The notes below the pieces were generated by a model, which had not been told where the DNA came from, searched no databases, and saw only the letters and a program-made list of their open reading frames with translations. This document shows, one piece after another, positions 35,073-47,260 of a stretch of 64,000 nt of DNA. The position numbers and the translations under genes are program-made. The stretch is from Atherinomorus stipes (Eukaryota > Chordata > Actinopteri > Atheriniformes > Atherinidae), in the NCBI GenBank assembly GCA_023101725.1, contig JALJCO010009114.1:434001-498000 (forward strand), written 5' to 3'. Numbering within the stretch: the first letter of the stretch is position 1; each line of letters opens with the position of its first letter.

Positions 35073-36464
35073 TGGCCATTTCTCAATTCCTACTTTGCGT
35101 ACTGTGTACACGTGTACTTGTGAGTACAAACTGAAAGTCTATACTTGTGGAGTTCACAAGTTTGGACTCCGCCTACTTGATGGATTTGGACCATAGACTG
35201 TATATAATTACTGGACGTAGCTTCCGGTCTCTTCTGAATAGAGAAATGTGAAGCCAGTTGGGCGTGTCTTACCGTCGCCATCTTGCCGTGTCACGTACGT
35301 CGTCACTCCAGGAAAATACTATGGGCACAGCGCGGCAGCGGGGCAAATGATTGACAGCTGACGTACTGTGGGCTAAACGCTAACTGAGCTAACACGAAAC
35401 TAAGAGGAGCTAACAAAGATAAGCCCCCTAAGCGGCATGGTTAAGGTAAGACATGCTTAGACTTGCAATTCGCTGACTAAACACCGCCGTTGTGCGACTC
35501 TGTAACAAACTGAGACCTTATTAAGAGCAAAGAAGGAGCTAACTAGGAGCCTCCGGTCGGCAGGCAGAGCTTCCGGTCTGCCGCATGTCAATCATAAGGA
35601 CACGCCCTTAATTATGTGTAATTTGAAGAATAAATAACATCTAAACGAATGAGTTATAAAAAAATTCACCCCCCTCACAGTTGACATGAAGGTAAACTTG
35701 ACCTAATAAACCTAAAATGATTTTTTGAACCAGGCTGTAAACCTGTTTATTTCTGCTGTGAAGTTGGCGTTTTTAACATGGGAGTCTATGGGGATTTGCT
35801 CGCTCTTGGAGCCAGCCCCTAGCGGATGAAGGGAATATTACAGAAAATGTCCATTTCCGGGTGGCATCACTACTGGCCACCGGAGGTTGCCGCTTGATTT
35901 GGACAACACAAACTTGTGACATCACCACCTGCGGTGCGCAGCAGTACAGAGCTGCATGTCAACATGATAATATTGTATTATTCTACAGCTGTTGGCTATT
36001 TTTTTGTAGTGGAGATGCAGTAATGGTACTGAAACAAATAAACACGATGAAAAAAACTGCTGCAAAACAATTATACTGAGTGGATGTTTTTGTTTCCAAC
36101 ATGTAAATTATATTTATTTCCAATACATAAGCATATTAATCCAAACAGGCTTTCAGGTCATAACTATGTGATCAAAAGCAGCTGCGAGAGGAAAGCAGGA
36201 GAAAGAGCTGCACATAAACGGCCAAGAACAATAAAGAATAGAAATGATGGTTCAGGTTTGGCTTTTGGAGGTGGACGAGGGAGGAGGAGGCTGCCAAATG
36301 CTGCGCGTGTGCAGGTGCATGCTGGGATCTGGCCAAGTACGCACAAGTCTCCTCCGATGCATGCTCGGTAAAATAGGCGAAGGAAGTTCTCATCTGGGGA
36401 TTTTCAGCGTACTTGCTGTGAAGCGAACTTTGAGTCCACGAGCACGCAGACTGAGAAACGGCCA
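35073..36464. mobile_element. Inverted-repeat element disrupted by a nested insertion
   Basis: Ends TGGCCATTTCTCA (35073) and TGAGAAACGGCCA (36452-36464) mirror each other. Further in, GCGTACTGTG, TACTTGTGAGTAC and the right-arm counterparts GTACGCACAAG and GTACTTGCTG are similar. It is interrupted at 35191-35895. No coding region. Confidence 0.65.
35191..35895 (+). mobile_element. Nested CCATAGACTGTATA element with 8-bp duplication
   Basis: GATTTGGA occurs at 35183-35190 and at 35896-35903, exactly bounding a 705-bp insert that starts CCATAGACTGTATATAATTA and ends ACCGGAGGTTGCCGCTT. A second, partial copy at 41765-42010 shares GAAGCCAG-TGGGCGT, CACGT-CGTCGTCACTCC, GGAAAATACTA and AATGATTGACAGCT. 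No transposase reading frame. Confidence 0.75.
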
Positions 36465-37112
36465 GTGACTCTGAGGAAGTCGTGGGATGTAGGTTAGGTG
36501 GTCTGGGTGAAAACCAGGGATCAGTTTTGAGATTTATGGTAACTGGTCTGGGTCCAGTTAATAAGCTACAGATAGCTTCTGAAGAGTCCCATTTTTACAA
36601 AACGTATTTTGATCAAATGTTTTTTATATTTGTATTTTCACTGCATAGGCGATTTCAGACCCTTTTAGGGGGTGCTGAAGACCCTAAAATGAATCCCAGC
36701 AACCCTAAATTCAATTTACTTCAGTTCAATTCAATTTAATTTAATTTAATTCATACTTTATCAAAGGCACTTCTCAAATAAGGTCCATAGCTACTAAAAA
36801 AAGATTTAAAGCTAGGGGTGGCAATGTTGGGAAAAAAGTTTGAGTAAGCCTCATTTTTAAAAAACACATCAGCCGAAACCACGCCTTCAGAGCGCAGGGA
36901 CGTGTGCACCGATGTTTTACAAGCAGGTCAACTATAACAACTGTGGATAGCTCGTTATCTTGATAGTAAACAGCTGATCAACCACGTTTCTAAAAGCCTT
37001 AATCCTCTCACCTCCAACTCCCTTTGCAGTGTAAAAAGTCCACACTGCAAACGTTGTTTTGTTTTAGGTTTTTTTTTTGTCGCAGTAGCAGTTATCAGTC
37101 TGTTAGCTATAT
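36465..37112. other. Non-coding DNA with retroposon debris
   Basis: GATAGCTTCTGAAGAGTCCC at 36569-36588 resembles TATAGCTTCTGGTGAGTCCC at 55249, a probable LINE 3' region. TTCAATTCAATTTAATTTAA at 36725-36744 is a short repeat. No gene. Confidence 0.4.
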
Positions 37113-37120
37113 TTGTTTAC

Positions 37121-37281
37121 TAGGGTGCAACAATATGTATTCATATTGAACTGTTCAATACAGGTGTGTACTGAACCATGACCACCACGTATCGAATATC
37201 GGACAATACAGGTTTTTTCATTTATTTAATCAGCTTGTCTCGTGACGATGAGCTCTGTGTTTTTGTATCGTTGCACTCCTA
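37121..37281. mobile_element. Small hAT MITE with 8-bp target duplication
   Basis: 161 bp starting TAGGGTGCAACAATATG and ending CGTTGCACTCCTA. Flanked by TTGTTTAC (37113-37120) and TTGTTTAT (37282-37289), a 7-of-8 match. Ends and duplication fit hAT. Confidence 0.8.
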
Positions 37282-37638
37282 TTGTTTATGGTGAGCGGTG
37301 CACAGAGTGGGTCACATGGGGACCAGGTGGGGGATGGTGACGAGACATAAAGGCATCGATTCATTAAATACGTTATGAATGACCAATTCCTGCCTTTCGG
37401 CGTGAACAGCAGGGGTTGGTCAGAGTTTTTACAGACCCGCAGCTCTCACAGAGGTCTGACTTTTTTCCTTCCTTTTTATGAATAAATGATGTGTTGATAC
37501 TGTCAGGATGGAAGGACCAGTTCACCCAGTAGAACAAAAAGTGTTTCTGAGCAGGATTACCAACTCTGGCTTTAACACAAACAACATTCATTTAAAAAAG
37601 AAAAAGTAAATAATTGAAAAAATAGAATAAAATAACAT

Positions 37639-37660
37639 TAATAATAATAATAATAATAAT
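37639..37660 (+). repeat. (TAA)n microsatellite
   Basis: About seven TAA units. Confidence 0.9.
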
Positions 37661-40269
37661 GAAAATAATGAAAATAAAAAAATACACATAAGTAGAATGA
37701 CATGTACATCAGTGGGTCCACATCATAGATGAGAACAGACCTGAATGCAGGATTGATTATGCATGTAACAATCCGTATCACAGCAGCAGGTACGGACCCC
37801 AACACATATGGCGGCATATGCAGCATCTTCTTGGAGCCTTGACAAGATTTCAGAGATTTTTCTATATAAATTTTTTTCAACTGTATGAGCTTAAAAAAAA
37901 AAAAGAAAGAATTTGAAAAGCATAAGAAAAAAACACACACTGTACTTTGTTGAAATCCAATATTTTCACAGCAAAAATCCAGCACCCCCCACCCCTCAAA
38001 AATGGTTTCTTCAGGCCCACATCACATACTGTATCTCAAATAGCAGCAGTATTCGCTTAACTTTATTTTTATGATAAATATTCTAAATGTAAGTATGGAA
38101 AACTGTCAGAATCTCCATAAATAATGAGAATAAATGGGGTTTTAATGGATCTGGTTCACCGCTTAGACACAACACCTGCACGCCCAAAATAAGCTTCTCT
38201 CATCCAGATAAAGCTAAACTGGGATTTTCAATAAGCAGCAGTAATAACGTCTGGATGCTGGATGATAAAAACTTAAATCTAAGACTTTAAAATGATCAGA
38301 AACTTTTAAATAAGGAGGGAAAAAACGGGTTTTGGTGGATTTGGAAGATACTGAATGTGAAACCAGCTCCAGCCCGGGGTGGAGAGAGGTGAAGGTTTGG
38401 ATTTCACAGCTGAATCATAACAAAATGTTTTGGTCAAAAATTTATCAAGTAGGAGTCAAAGTTTGCTTTTCAGAATCACCGCAGATGTCAACATTCACAA
38501 ACACTATTGGAGATCTCAGGATGAATATTTGATGCTGCATCTTGAACAGTCCGACCAGCTGTGCTGCTGAACCTCCGCCTGACTTTAACCGGCTCACCGT
38601 TTCCAGACTCGCTCCTGCAAAAAGACCCAGCAGTCACCATAAGAATATCTATTAGATCAATTCTGGGGAGATTGAAAGCCCTGCGCTACATCGCTAATTA
38701 CACTTAGATGAACAAAAGCTAAATGAAAAGCTCCAGAGGAGAATACTTACGTTACACATGATAAGTGGGTTACTGTGCTGCTACAAACCTGACATGGCAG
38801 GCCAATATACAATTCAGCAGCTTACAACTGCGACCATTTCTACTGCCGGTAATAAATATTCCCCCCAAATTCCCCTCTTTCAGCCCGTGGCTGCTGCTTC
38901 AGAGGGCGTCCGGAACAATTTACCCTGACAAAATTCGTTATTAATGTGAGTATATCATTATTAATGACGCTCTATAAAGGTTAAACTTATGAGTTCGGGA
39001 CAACTGATGGAAGACCTTGAAACTGGATTAAAAACGTCCCATTTACTTCCAAGTTTTGACTTTGCTCAGTAACCTTTTATCGTCTGCACTCTAACTGTTA
39101 AATGACTCCTCTGAACAAACACGCTATGATCTAATACTTCAGCTTTGGATGTGTTCAATTTTCACATGTCAAATTACTTCACTACAAAGCAGCCGCGCTG
39201 CAAATAAAAAGAGGCTTTTTGTGTGTTTGTGGTCTGGAGAGGATCAGAAATGCAGAATAATTGACAGCGTCCCTCTGCGTCCCGCTGGACTCTTAGATCC
39301 GGCATAAAGCTGCTGACATTTTAGTAAGCACTACTTTATTTGACGTGATTGCACTCTGGCATCTGTGTGGCGTGGCTCACTGGTCCTTTCAACCGGTCGT
39401 ATTTAACATTTATGCTCTCCAGATAACAGAGCTAAATCTGAAACACCCCCCCCCCCCCCCCTGACAGCCTGACGCTGCAGCAGCCCGTCTTTACACGCAC
39501 TCCTCACCCACTTGGTTCAGGGATAATACTTCAGAAGCCCATCTATTCCTCCGATTATCTACAGCATCACTTGGCAGCAAGAAGTTCAACCCTTCCCCTA
39601 AAAAACCTCCCCCCCCCCCCCCTGCCCCAGCTCGGCTCCAGTTTAAATATAACACGCATCTCTGGGAAAACTTACCCTATTGATTAACCTGTCATACTTA
39701 ACCACTGTGATTGATAAAACTTCATTCAAACATGTCAGACGATGACAGCAGTTTGAGTGATACAGCACAACACAAATGGAGCAGGGGGTGGCGGTGGGGG
39801 GACTGGCGGCTGGGCTTGTGACACGAGGAGCTGCTCCGTGCTGTCACCTCTGCATCATATCCGCATTCAAAAGCCTCACACAAGCACATGGTTTTGTTTT
39901 AGCCTACAAGGCCTCGATGGATTTAAATCCCCAGTTTCACATCAGAGGGGAATCCATCCTCTTATTAACTGTCAACACTCGTTGTCTCCTCTGGACAGCC
40001 TTATTTTCAGAGATATATGGGCCTGGAGACGACTGTGGTGGATCCTGGCTTCAGCTTCAGCTGCTATGAAAGAACAGTTTTAGGTGCAGATATTTATTTT
40101 TTTTTCTGTAACCATTTTGCATCACATTATGTGAACTAGGCAGAACATTTATAACCTAAAAAAACCCACCTGATGCAATTTTCAGATCATGTGTCATAGC
40201 TTAATACAGTGATTTAATACTGAATAAACTTTCTCACCAGGTCTTAAATATCTTTGACAGGAAAATGTA
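37661..40269. other. Unique-looking non-coding DNA with two poly-C tracts
   Basis: No gene or repeat pair recognised. C-runs of about 16 and 14 at 39446-39461 and 39609-39622. The open frame at 39757-40083 is Gly-rich because of a GGTGGCGGTGGGGGG tract and resembles no family I know. Confidence 0.45.
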
Positions 40270-40372
40270 CAAGGCAAGGCTGGTTCACTTGTGTGGCACA
40301 CTTCATGTACAGGACAATTCAAGGTGCTTCACATAAGTTATCAAAAGCATTACAGCAGGGTGCAGAAGAAAA
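40270..40372 (+). mobile_element. AAGGCAAG-type retroposon fragment, copy 2
   Basis: AAGGCAAGGC, GGCACACTTCATGTACAGGA, CAATTCAAGGTGCTTCACAT and AAAAGCATTACAGCAGG match 26631-26728. Confidence 0.8.
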
Positions 40373-40730
40373 TAAACTTGAAAAAAAATCTACAACAAAA
40401 TAAGAAAACTGCAAGAAATAATATAAAATGATTAACAGTAGTTAAAAAAAAGACAGCCGCAAAAAAACCCCAAACATTTTTAACATTGTTTTTTGAAACT
40501 GCTAAGTTTTGGTGAAAGTTTATTCATTCAGGCTTTCCATTTCAACTTGGAAATCGGAAATTCCCAGTTCCAAGGAGGAAGTTTGAACTGGATTCGCCCC
40601 CCAGGTGGGATTTACCACTCAGAAAGCCGGACAATCCTGCAACCTCCAAATCCAGATTAAAAGATGGCCGCATCCAGGGTTAGCTTCTGTGATGTTACAT
40701 TTATTTTTTCTCTTCTATTTTTTTGTTGTA

Positions 40731-41316
40731 TTAAAGGAGAGATGACATAACAGTAAAAACTAGTTCATGTAGTTGACATTACTGCATATGTAAATACTCC
40801 AAAGAAAAAAAAAAATTTTTTCAGGGGGGGGGGGAATTGTTTTAAAACACCAGACCTCCCTTCCTCAGTAAAACAGTTGGGTCTGGTTATGATATGCAGC
40901 TTTACCCAGAGACCAAGTTGACTTCATTTTGATTGGCTACACCTTATTTGGCTATGACCTTATTTAGAGAAAGTAGTAAGCTCGGGGTTTTAAAGGAACT
41001 AAAAGGGGTAGAGAGGGAGTAATTAAAAGAGAAAAAAAAAAAAAATAAGAAGAAAGGGGGTGCCCCTCCTAGGCGAGAGTTTTTTAATCTTAAACCCCCC
41101 GAAGGGGGGGGGGGGGGGGGAGGGGGGGGGGGGGGGGGAGGGGAGAGGGGGGGTTTTCTTAATAGTGTGCTCTAACTGGAGCAGTTGAATTACTTAGCAT
41201 GCTAAAACTACGTAGCATGATAAGCTGCTGTCTGATTCAACCGTTTCTGAACAGAGAAACAAAGCTGACAGACCATAAACAGGAACTTTGATTCTCACTC
41301 TGGACGCACCTTTAAA
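40731..41316 (+). mobile_element. TTAA-type MITE, family 6, copy 2, with corrupted middle
   Basis: Left TTAA-AGGAGAGATGACA and right GCACCT-TTAA, and blocks shared with 27383-28074 (AAGTTGACTTCATTTTGATT; GATAAGCTGCTGTCTGATTC). From about 40802, and strongly between 40950 and 41160, the matching sequence is replaced by A and G runs. Confidence 0.75.
40802..41160. other. Homopolymer-dominated region, probable artefact
   Basis: Contains a G run of more than 10 at 40825, an A run at 41033, and from 41103 some 50 bases of almost pure G with single A interruptions. The corresponding part of the sister copy (27600-27850) is ordinary mixed sequence. Confidence 0.6.
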
Positions 41317-41764
41317 TCAGTCATACATCGCAGTATTGTTGGATATAGATGTAGGGGGAAGCTGCTGGAGTGTATTTCACATTTTTCATGTGGTACATAT
41401 GAACTACGACGCCTGCTGCGCTAACAATGGCTAATAACAACAGCTTTAGCAAACAGGTTGTTTTGCTAGGTTGCTACCTTGTTTACTGACCAGTGAACTG
41501 GAACGCAATTTGGTCTGGTGTGACGTCCCCCCCCCCCAGTTCCCAGTTCCCAGTTCCCACTTCCCATTTCTGAGATAAATGGAACGCAGCAATAGGCCTC
41601 AGAAAAATCTGGTAGTATTCTGGTTTATGCAGTGAAATGCACGGAGGAGTGCAAAAACGCCGTTTTAAAAACATTACCCAAGACTAAAATAATAACTAGC
41701 CCCACCTCAAGGGGGGGATGGGCGTATGTATTGGGCTGTTGGGACAAAAGACTAAAAAAAAAAG

Positions 41765-42010
41765 AGGGAAAAGTGAAGCCAGCTGGGCGTCGCTCGCCAT
41801 GTCACGTGCGTCGTCACTCCTGGAAAATACTAAAATGGGCAAAGACAGGGCCACGGGGTAAATGATTGACAGCTAAGCTAAACGCGAACCGAGCTAATCT
41901 GAAGTGAACAGGAATGAACGTAGATGGGCGATCTAAAGGTAACACACTCATACTTGCTGTTAACCAGCTAAAAACCACCGTTGTGCAACTCTGCTACAGA
42001 CTGAGGCCTT
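41765..42010 (+). mobile_element. Partial copy of the CCATAGACTG element family
   Basis: GTGAAGCCAGCTGGGCGTC, CGTGCGTCGTCACTCCTGGA and ACTGAGGCCTT run parallel to 35239-35520. Its left end is missing, next to (A)n GAGGGAAAA. Confidence 0.7.
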
Positions 42011-42119
42011 CATCGCTCCCGTGATGAATCCAGCCTTGCTTAACCTTCCTGTTTTTGCTGACTGTGTTTTATGTCCTCATCAGAAAAATGACCCCACATT
42101 ATAAATGCAAGGTAAGAGG

Positions 42120-42400
42120 AATGAGCTGTGTAATTGTGCCACGCCCTCCTGAGGAGGAGCAGACAGCACCTGGCAACCAGCCACCACCACGGAGCAGAGA
42201 GCCACACACCCACCCACACGGAGGCAGAGGAAGGCCACGGTCAGATCCCCACGGCCATGCAGTCCAGGCCCCAGGGGACCAGGCACAGCTCACTGGCCCT
42301 GCCAGGCACGGGCCTCCAGAGAGCGAGCAAGGGCAGGATCCATGCTGCAGACCCATCCACCCACAGGCGCCCATCTACATTTCTACCGGTGGGTGCTGAG
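42120..42400 (+). repeat. GC-rich repeat-like segment (unclassified)
   Basis: CCACACGGAGGCAGAGG, GGCCCCAGGGGACCAGGCAC and CATCCACCCACAGGCGCCCA give a proline-rich open frame of 114 codons. I recall similar GC-rich interspersed sequence in fish genomes, and no protein family fits. The proline-rich open frame is a compositional effect. Confidence 0.35.
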
Positions 42401-43348
42401 TGAAGGCCATACGAGACGAGCAGATATATGAGCTAAATTAATATGCCATTATTCGTGGAATTTGTGGCTCATTATTTTGTAAAATGAATGAACTCACCAC
42501 AAAATTCACAAATACATAATCCATTTAAAAAATAATTTGAAGAAATTAAAATTGGTAATAAATTCGTCACCATCAGAATCCTTCACAAATGTGACACGAA
42601 GCAATAAATACGCCTGCAAGTGAAACAGAAAGCAGAATTTGTAGCCAGTGCAACATGATCTTAACGACTTAATCAGCAGCCTAATAGCAGCCTCTAGTTT
42701 TATTTTACTCACCAGTCTTGTTCGTTCTTTGAAATATGCAGCTGCTTTTAGCTGCAGCTTGATGAACCCATTGGCGATTGCATCCAGGACCACGTCATAT
42801 CAAAAGTCCGTACTATTTTCTCATTAAACGAGGCTGATTTTGAGACTATGAGGTATGCAACTGAGGGCCGGAGCGGGATTTTATCCCCAGACTCCCGGTT
42901 GAGAGTCATGCGTGCTAACCAGTCAGCCAAAGGGACATCGCTGTGGTCAAGTAGCCAGGGTGCATCATCAATCAGAGGCATGGTGACAGGACCCCACACT
43001 GTCACAAAGGCTACGAGGTGGTTTGATTCAATGAAGAACCGAAGCCACTAAAAAAAAAACCACTTTATCCTCATTTAATAAGTTTATGATATAATTAAAG
43101 CCTAATGGCTCATTCATATAAGGTCTGTGCACCACGTTCTGGCTGCGTTGTGTTTTCATTCTGACACCGGTCTCCATGCTGCGTTCACGTGCAAATGCGA
43201 TGTCTGACAGCAGAGACTTCTGCTGCTGGCTTCTAGAAGCGGTAATCCAGCTTACAATAAGAAATTTTGACGTTGTCTGTGTGAAAAGATTTTATTCTAA
43301 TCATTTTAAAGGCATGGCGCTAATACAGGGTTCCTACACATTTTAACA

Positions 43349-43980
43349 AATTAAAGGGATATTGTGTAAGTTCTCCTGTGTTTTATTCACAAAAACTGAT
43401 TATTTGGTTCAAAAGTGTTTTTTCATTAATCAGTAATCACTCCCATCAACAAACTGAAGTGCTCCTCTAAGTTCTAAATTTGCCGTTCGTATCATTCATT
43501 TACACATCGAGCGGGTCGTCTCGGTGGAGGCTGCCATGTCGTATCGCCATGTTTTTGCGTTCGGGAGAAGCGTGACAGTAGGAAAACACAGACACTCACC
43601 GGACACACCGGAGTTTTCAGCTCAGTTCGAGGTAATGCCTTTGAAAAATCACCACGCTGCAGAGGGGAGAGACTAGCGTCTCACTGATGCTGGGTTCACG
43701 TGCAGTCGGGCAGACGGCCGTTGGTAACAAACCAGATGTCATTTTAATCAATGAAGCCGAGCGACAGGTGGTAAAACATGGGTCAGGGAAAACAATACGA
43801 CATCACCATGACAACTGAACAGATGTGGACTGATGTCACTGTAACTGACGGACCACGTCTTCACATAGAGGCTGGTGATAACTTTACATGCAGCGGCTGT
43901 CGTCGGTCTGCCCGGTTTCACGCGAATGCAGCATGAAAAGTACGAGGGAGCTGCTCCCGATTACACAGTGTCCCTTTAAA
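43349..43980 (+). mobile_element. TTAA-flanked MITE, family 1, copy 2
   Basis: TTAA-AGGGATATTGTGTAA at 43351 and TTACACAGTGTCCCT-TTAA at 43961-43979: TTAA is intact at both ends. Collinear with 5468-6094 across the whole element. Confidence 0.88.
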
Positions 43981-46439
43981 TCTAAGACTTTGTAAGATCA
44001 CTTGGAACAGAAATTAATTGCCATTTCACAGCCACACTGGCAAAAACACAGATCCTTCTACATTTACAACAATAATGTCAAAAAAGACAAATTGAACAAC
44101 AACTTTTGACCATCATTACCTTCGTCTATCATCGGTACCCGGTTTTAAATTTTCTTCCAAAAGGTTAACAAGATGTTCACACAAACACGCAAACCGCAGG
44201 CTGGCAGGTGACGGCTGTGCAAAGACCTGCACTGATCTCCCTCCTGATTGGCTAACATAAAAGCTCAGTCAAGCAAAAACTTACTGAAAAAATGAAGAGC
44301 TAAATAAATAAATCCTGCGCCCAACAGTTCAATACAGGGTCGTGTTGAACCGGGAGCTGTGTACCGAACGTTCGACACGAACACACGTTACGGCCCGAGT
44401 TGGAGCGTAAGATAATTTAAGACCTACTTATGACATTTAAGACCACAACTGCCAAATTTAAGGATATTTTAAGGTATTAAATGCAGATTTGTAAATTCAA
44501 GACTTTTTAGGACCCCGTGGGAATTCTGTAATAATATAACAGAGGAAGTCGCCATGACTGAGTCAATGTAGGGAAACACTGCAGTGGATGCTGGATGACA
44601 CCGACTTTGCCATCAATCCCATGTAGGTGCCGATGCATCCAACCCCTGACAAAGACCCAGTCCAGCCCCCAGGAGGGCGCGGCCACCCCAGACAACCACC
44701 TGCTCCTTTACACAACTGGATCCTACTGTGTGTTACTTTTTTTCTCTTTAGGTTCAGATAGATATTCTTCCGTTAATCACACACAAATCCAGATGTGAAC
44801 ATGCTATAGACATAAGTAGGAGTGTGTATTATTTGCAGTAATATCACTGCGGTTGAATGGCTGTGATCTGTGGGCTCTATTAAAACAAACAGCATATTAA
44901 CATTAATGATAACAGCAATGGAAAAAACAGTAATAACTGTTATAATCATGAAATAATACTGTACACTATTATATGTTAGCCTGGTGGATGCACAGACCTG
45001 CTGGTGGACACAGACATGTGTTGGTTTCCCCTTTTTCAGCAATAAAATAAACAGAAAACAGGAAATGTAACCATGTCACAACATTATAACTTTTACTCTA
45101 AAGTTATTATGTTTTGTGCTGTGTCCCATAGCTATTACACATTTTGTTATGAGACAAGGTTAAATTTTACACTGGCTACGAGTATCAGTACAGGAAGATG
45201 CTTTTATATTTTATTTTCCTCTGTAAACATTCACAGTAATGCACAAGGGGAGGTCAGCTAGCTGCTGCTGCATAATTCAATCAGGATGTTCAACAACACA
45301 GTGAATATTATAGACGATAAACCAAGAAACTGAACAAAAAGTCACACAGTGGCGTGTTTTTATGGCTACTCCAGTAAAATGAACGTGACACAACTCAGAC
45401 AAATCCAATCCCATCACATGCGAGTGTCTTTCAGGAGGTAAATGGACTCTGATGGTGGAGGAATTTACATTACTGCATGGTAAATGTCATCTTTCTTGAC
45501 AGCTGCAGTGATGTCATAAGGGGCTTTATGACGTTTTCATGCCCCGCAGATTAAGAAAAAGAAAAACTAAGCAGAAAAACAACGTTCGGCTGGCTGGTCA
45601 CCAAACCACGTTAAATATCTGTTAACTATATCGGTGTAATGGCCTATCTGATCCTCACTTTTAAAGCCAATATCAGCCAATACCGATACTGGGCTGATGA
45701 TATCATGCATCTTTTGTGAAAAAGATCTAATTTTGGATCATCAGTACAAGATTCAGACCAGGACTGAGGTTGTTTTGCTCCTGTGTTAGGTGGGATGTAT
45801 ATGTGGGATGTTAGAAACCTTGTATTTCCTTTCATGTCTTGGGAGAGGGCAGGATGGAGTCCCAGCAGGAGACCTGCCTGCCCGGCATCAAGATGTCAGT
45901 TTCCTGACAGTTATAAGCACAAATAAAATCACCTTGGGTCCTTGAACTTTAGCACAGATGCATGCAGTCTGACAGGCATGCAGCACATCCCAGATTTAGT
46001 CCGTGTACTAGCATGAAGCTTTCTCTTGTGTGTAATATTCTGGGTCAGATTTTATACATATATGACTTACTAATGCTCCACGATAAACATCGCATACATT
46101 GCAATGAGGACGGTGTTCTCTCCGTCAGGCTCACCTGAACTCATTTTCCAACAGTTTTGATGGATTTGTTCACGCTGGTCTTACTGATCCAAAAGCATCT
46201 CGTCTTAGCTACTCTCAAATGCAGATTAGGAGCCTCCTCAGACTTCCTGCTAAAATCCACCCTGGGGGAGCAGATTGCAGCGTTTAATTCTGATGTGAAC
46301 CCAGATGGAAAACGCATTTTGTGTTGGGTTCATTGTCCTGCTTCACTCCGACACTTTGCTAGAAGGAGGAGAGCAGAATACATCTTAGAGAAGTCCTTCA
46401 AAATAGCAGCATCACATTACACATCATCTTTGAGTTGAA
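43981..46439. other. Non-coding DNA with repeat debris
   Basis: No gene. GTTCAATACAGGGTCGTG at 44328 resembles the inside of the small hAT at 37121. GGTGTAATGGCCTATCTGAT, CAATATCAGCCAATACCGAT at 45632-45690 is a decayed hAT piece. GC-rich piece at 44630-44700. Confidence 0.4.
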
Positions 46440-47260
46440 GTAGTAGCTCGGGATGTATACCGAGTACCTGTATCGTTTGGTACTGGTTCTTAATCTTAAT
46501 GGTACCCTGGTACCGTTAAGATTCTGGACAAATGATCGTGGTTCATGCAGGTTTCAGCAAGTTAACTTTAAGACCCTTTAAAGACATTTTAAGACATTTA
46601 TTATTTAAATTTAAGACCAACATTGTGCATTACCAGAAACATTCAAATGATCTGAGAAATTCAAAACCTTTTTTTTTTTTTTCATTAATTTAGTAACTAA
46701 AAATGTTTAAATTTAAATTTTTAAATTAAAAAAAAAGACAATTTCATACTAAAACTGATATCTGCTGTTCTGTTCTAATCCTCCTTGTCAGAATAAAAAA
46801 GTTGAATATTTTAACATCTTGTAATGTGTTTACTCTAAACTATGTTGTGGTATCAATAAAATCATTAACAATACATCGATCTATTGATATAGATCTATGT
46901 ATCAATCGTAAATCGATCAAAAAACCCAATATCGACCAAAAATCAATGTTAAACCCACTTTTATTATGAAAATGGCTTTATTTTGAAAGTCCTCTGACAA
47001 CAGTTTCACAACAAAATCCATGTTTACAGTTGTGCAGTGGATAGAAGTGACACAGGGAGATTAAACTGCACAAGCTACAGTTATGTTAAGAAACAATAAC
47101 CTTGTTAATTACTTGTAATTTTTTTAAATATTGTTTTACATCGATCAGTGGATCCTAAACTGAATCGAAATCGTGACTGAATTTGAGATATCGGCAGACA
47201 TCGAATCATCTCCCCACTGATACGATATCGTATCATGATTAAACCAGTGATTTACACCCC
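46440..47260. mobile_element. hAT-like remnants
   Basis: GGTACCCTGGTACCGTTAAG near 46501, ATCGATCTATTGATATAGAT near 46877, and ATCGATCAGTGGATCC ... GATATCGGCAGACATCGAAT near 47140-47206 belong to the class of ATCGAT-rich hAT relics. Boundaries are not defined. Confidence 0.4.

Noticed and set aside
37638..37985. 115-codon minus-strand frame ending in poly-Tyr
   Set aside because: Poly-Tyr is the (TAA)n microsatellite read backwards; the rest is A/T-rich.
39757..40083. 108-codon open frame starting in a G-rich tract
   Set aside because: An overlapping frame is equally open, and the Gly run comes from low-complexity DNA.
42055..42399. 114-codon proline- and histidine-rich open frame
   Set aside because: GC-rich repeat-like DNA with no splice or family support. 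The openness is explained by composition.
46157..46438. 93-codon open frame on the plus strand
   Set aside because: No family resemblance, no splice context and an ordinary length for a random open frame in this composition.
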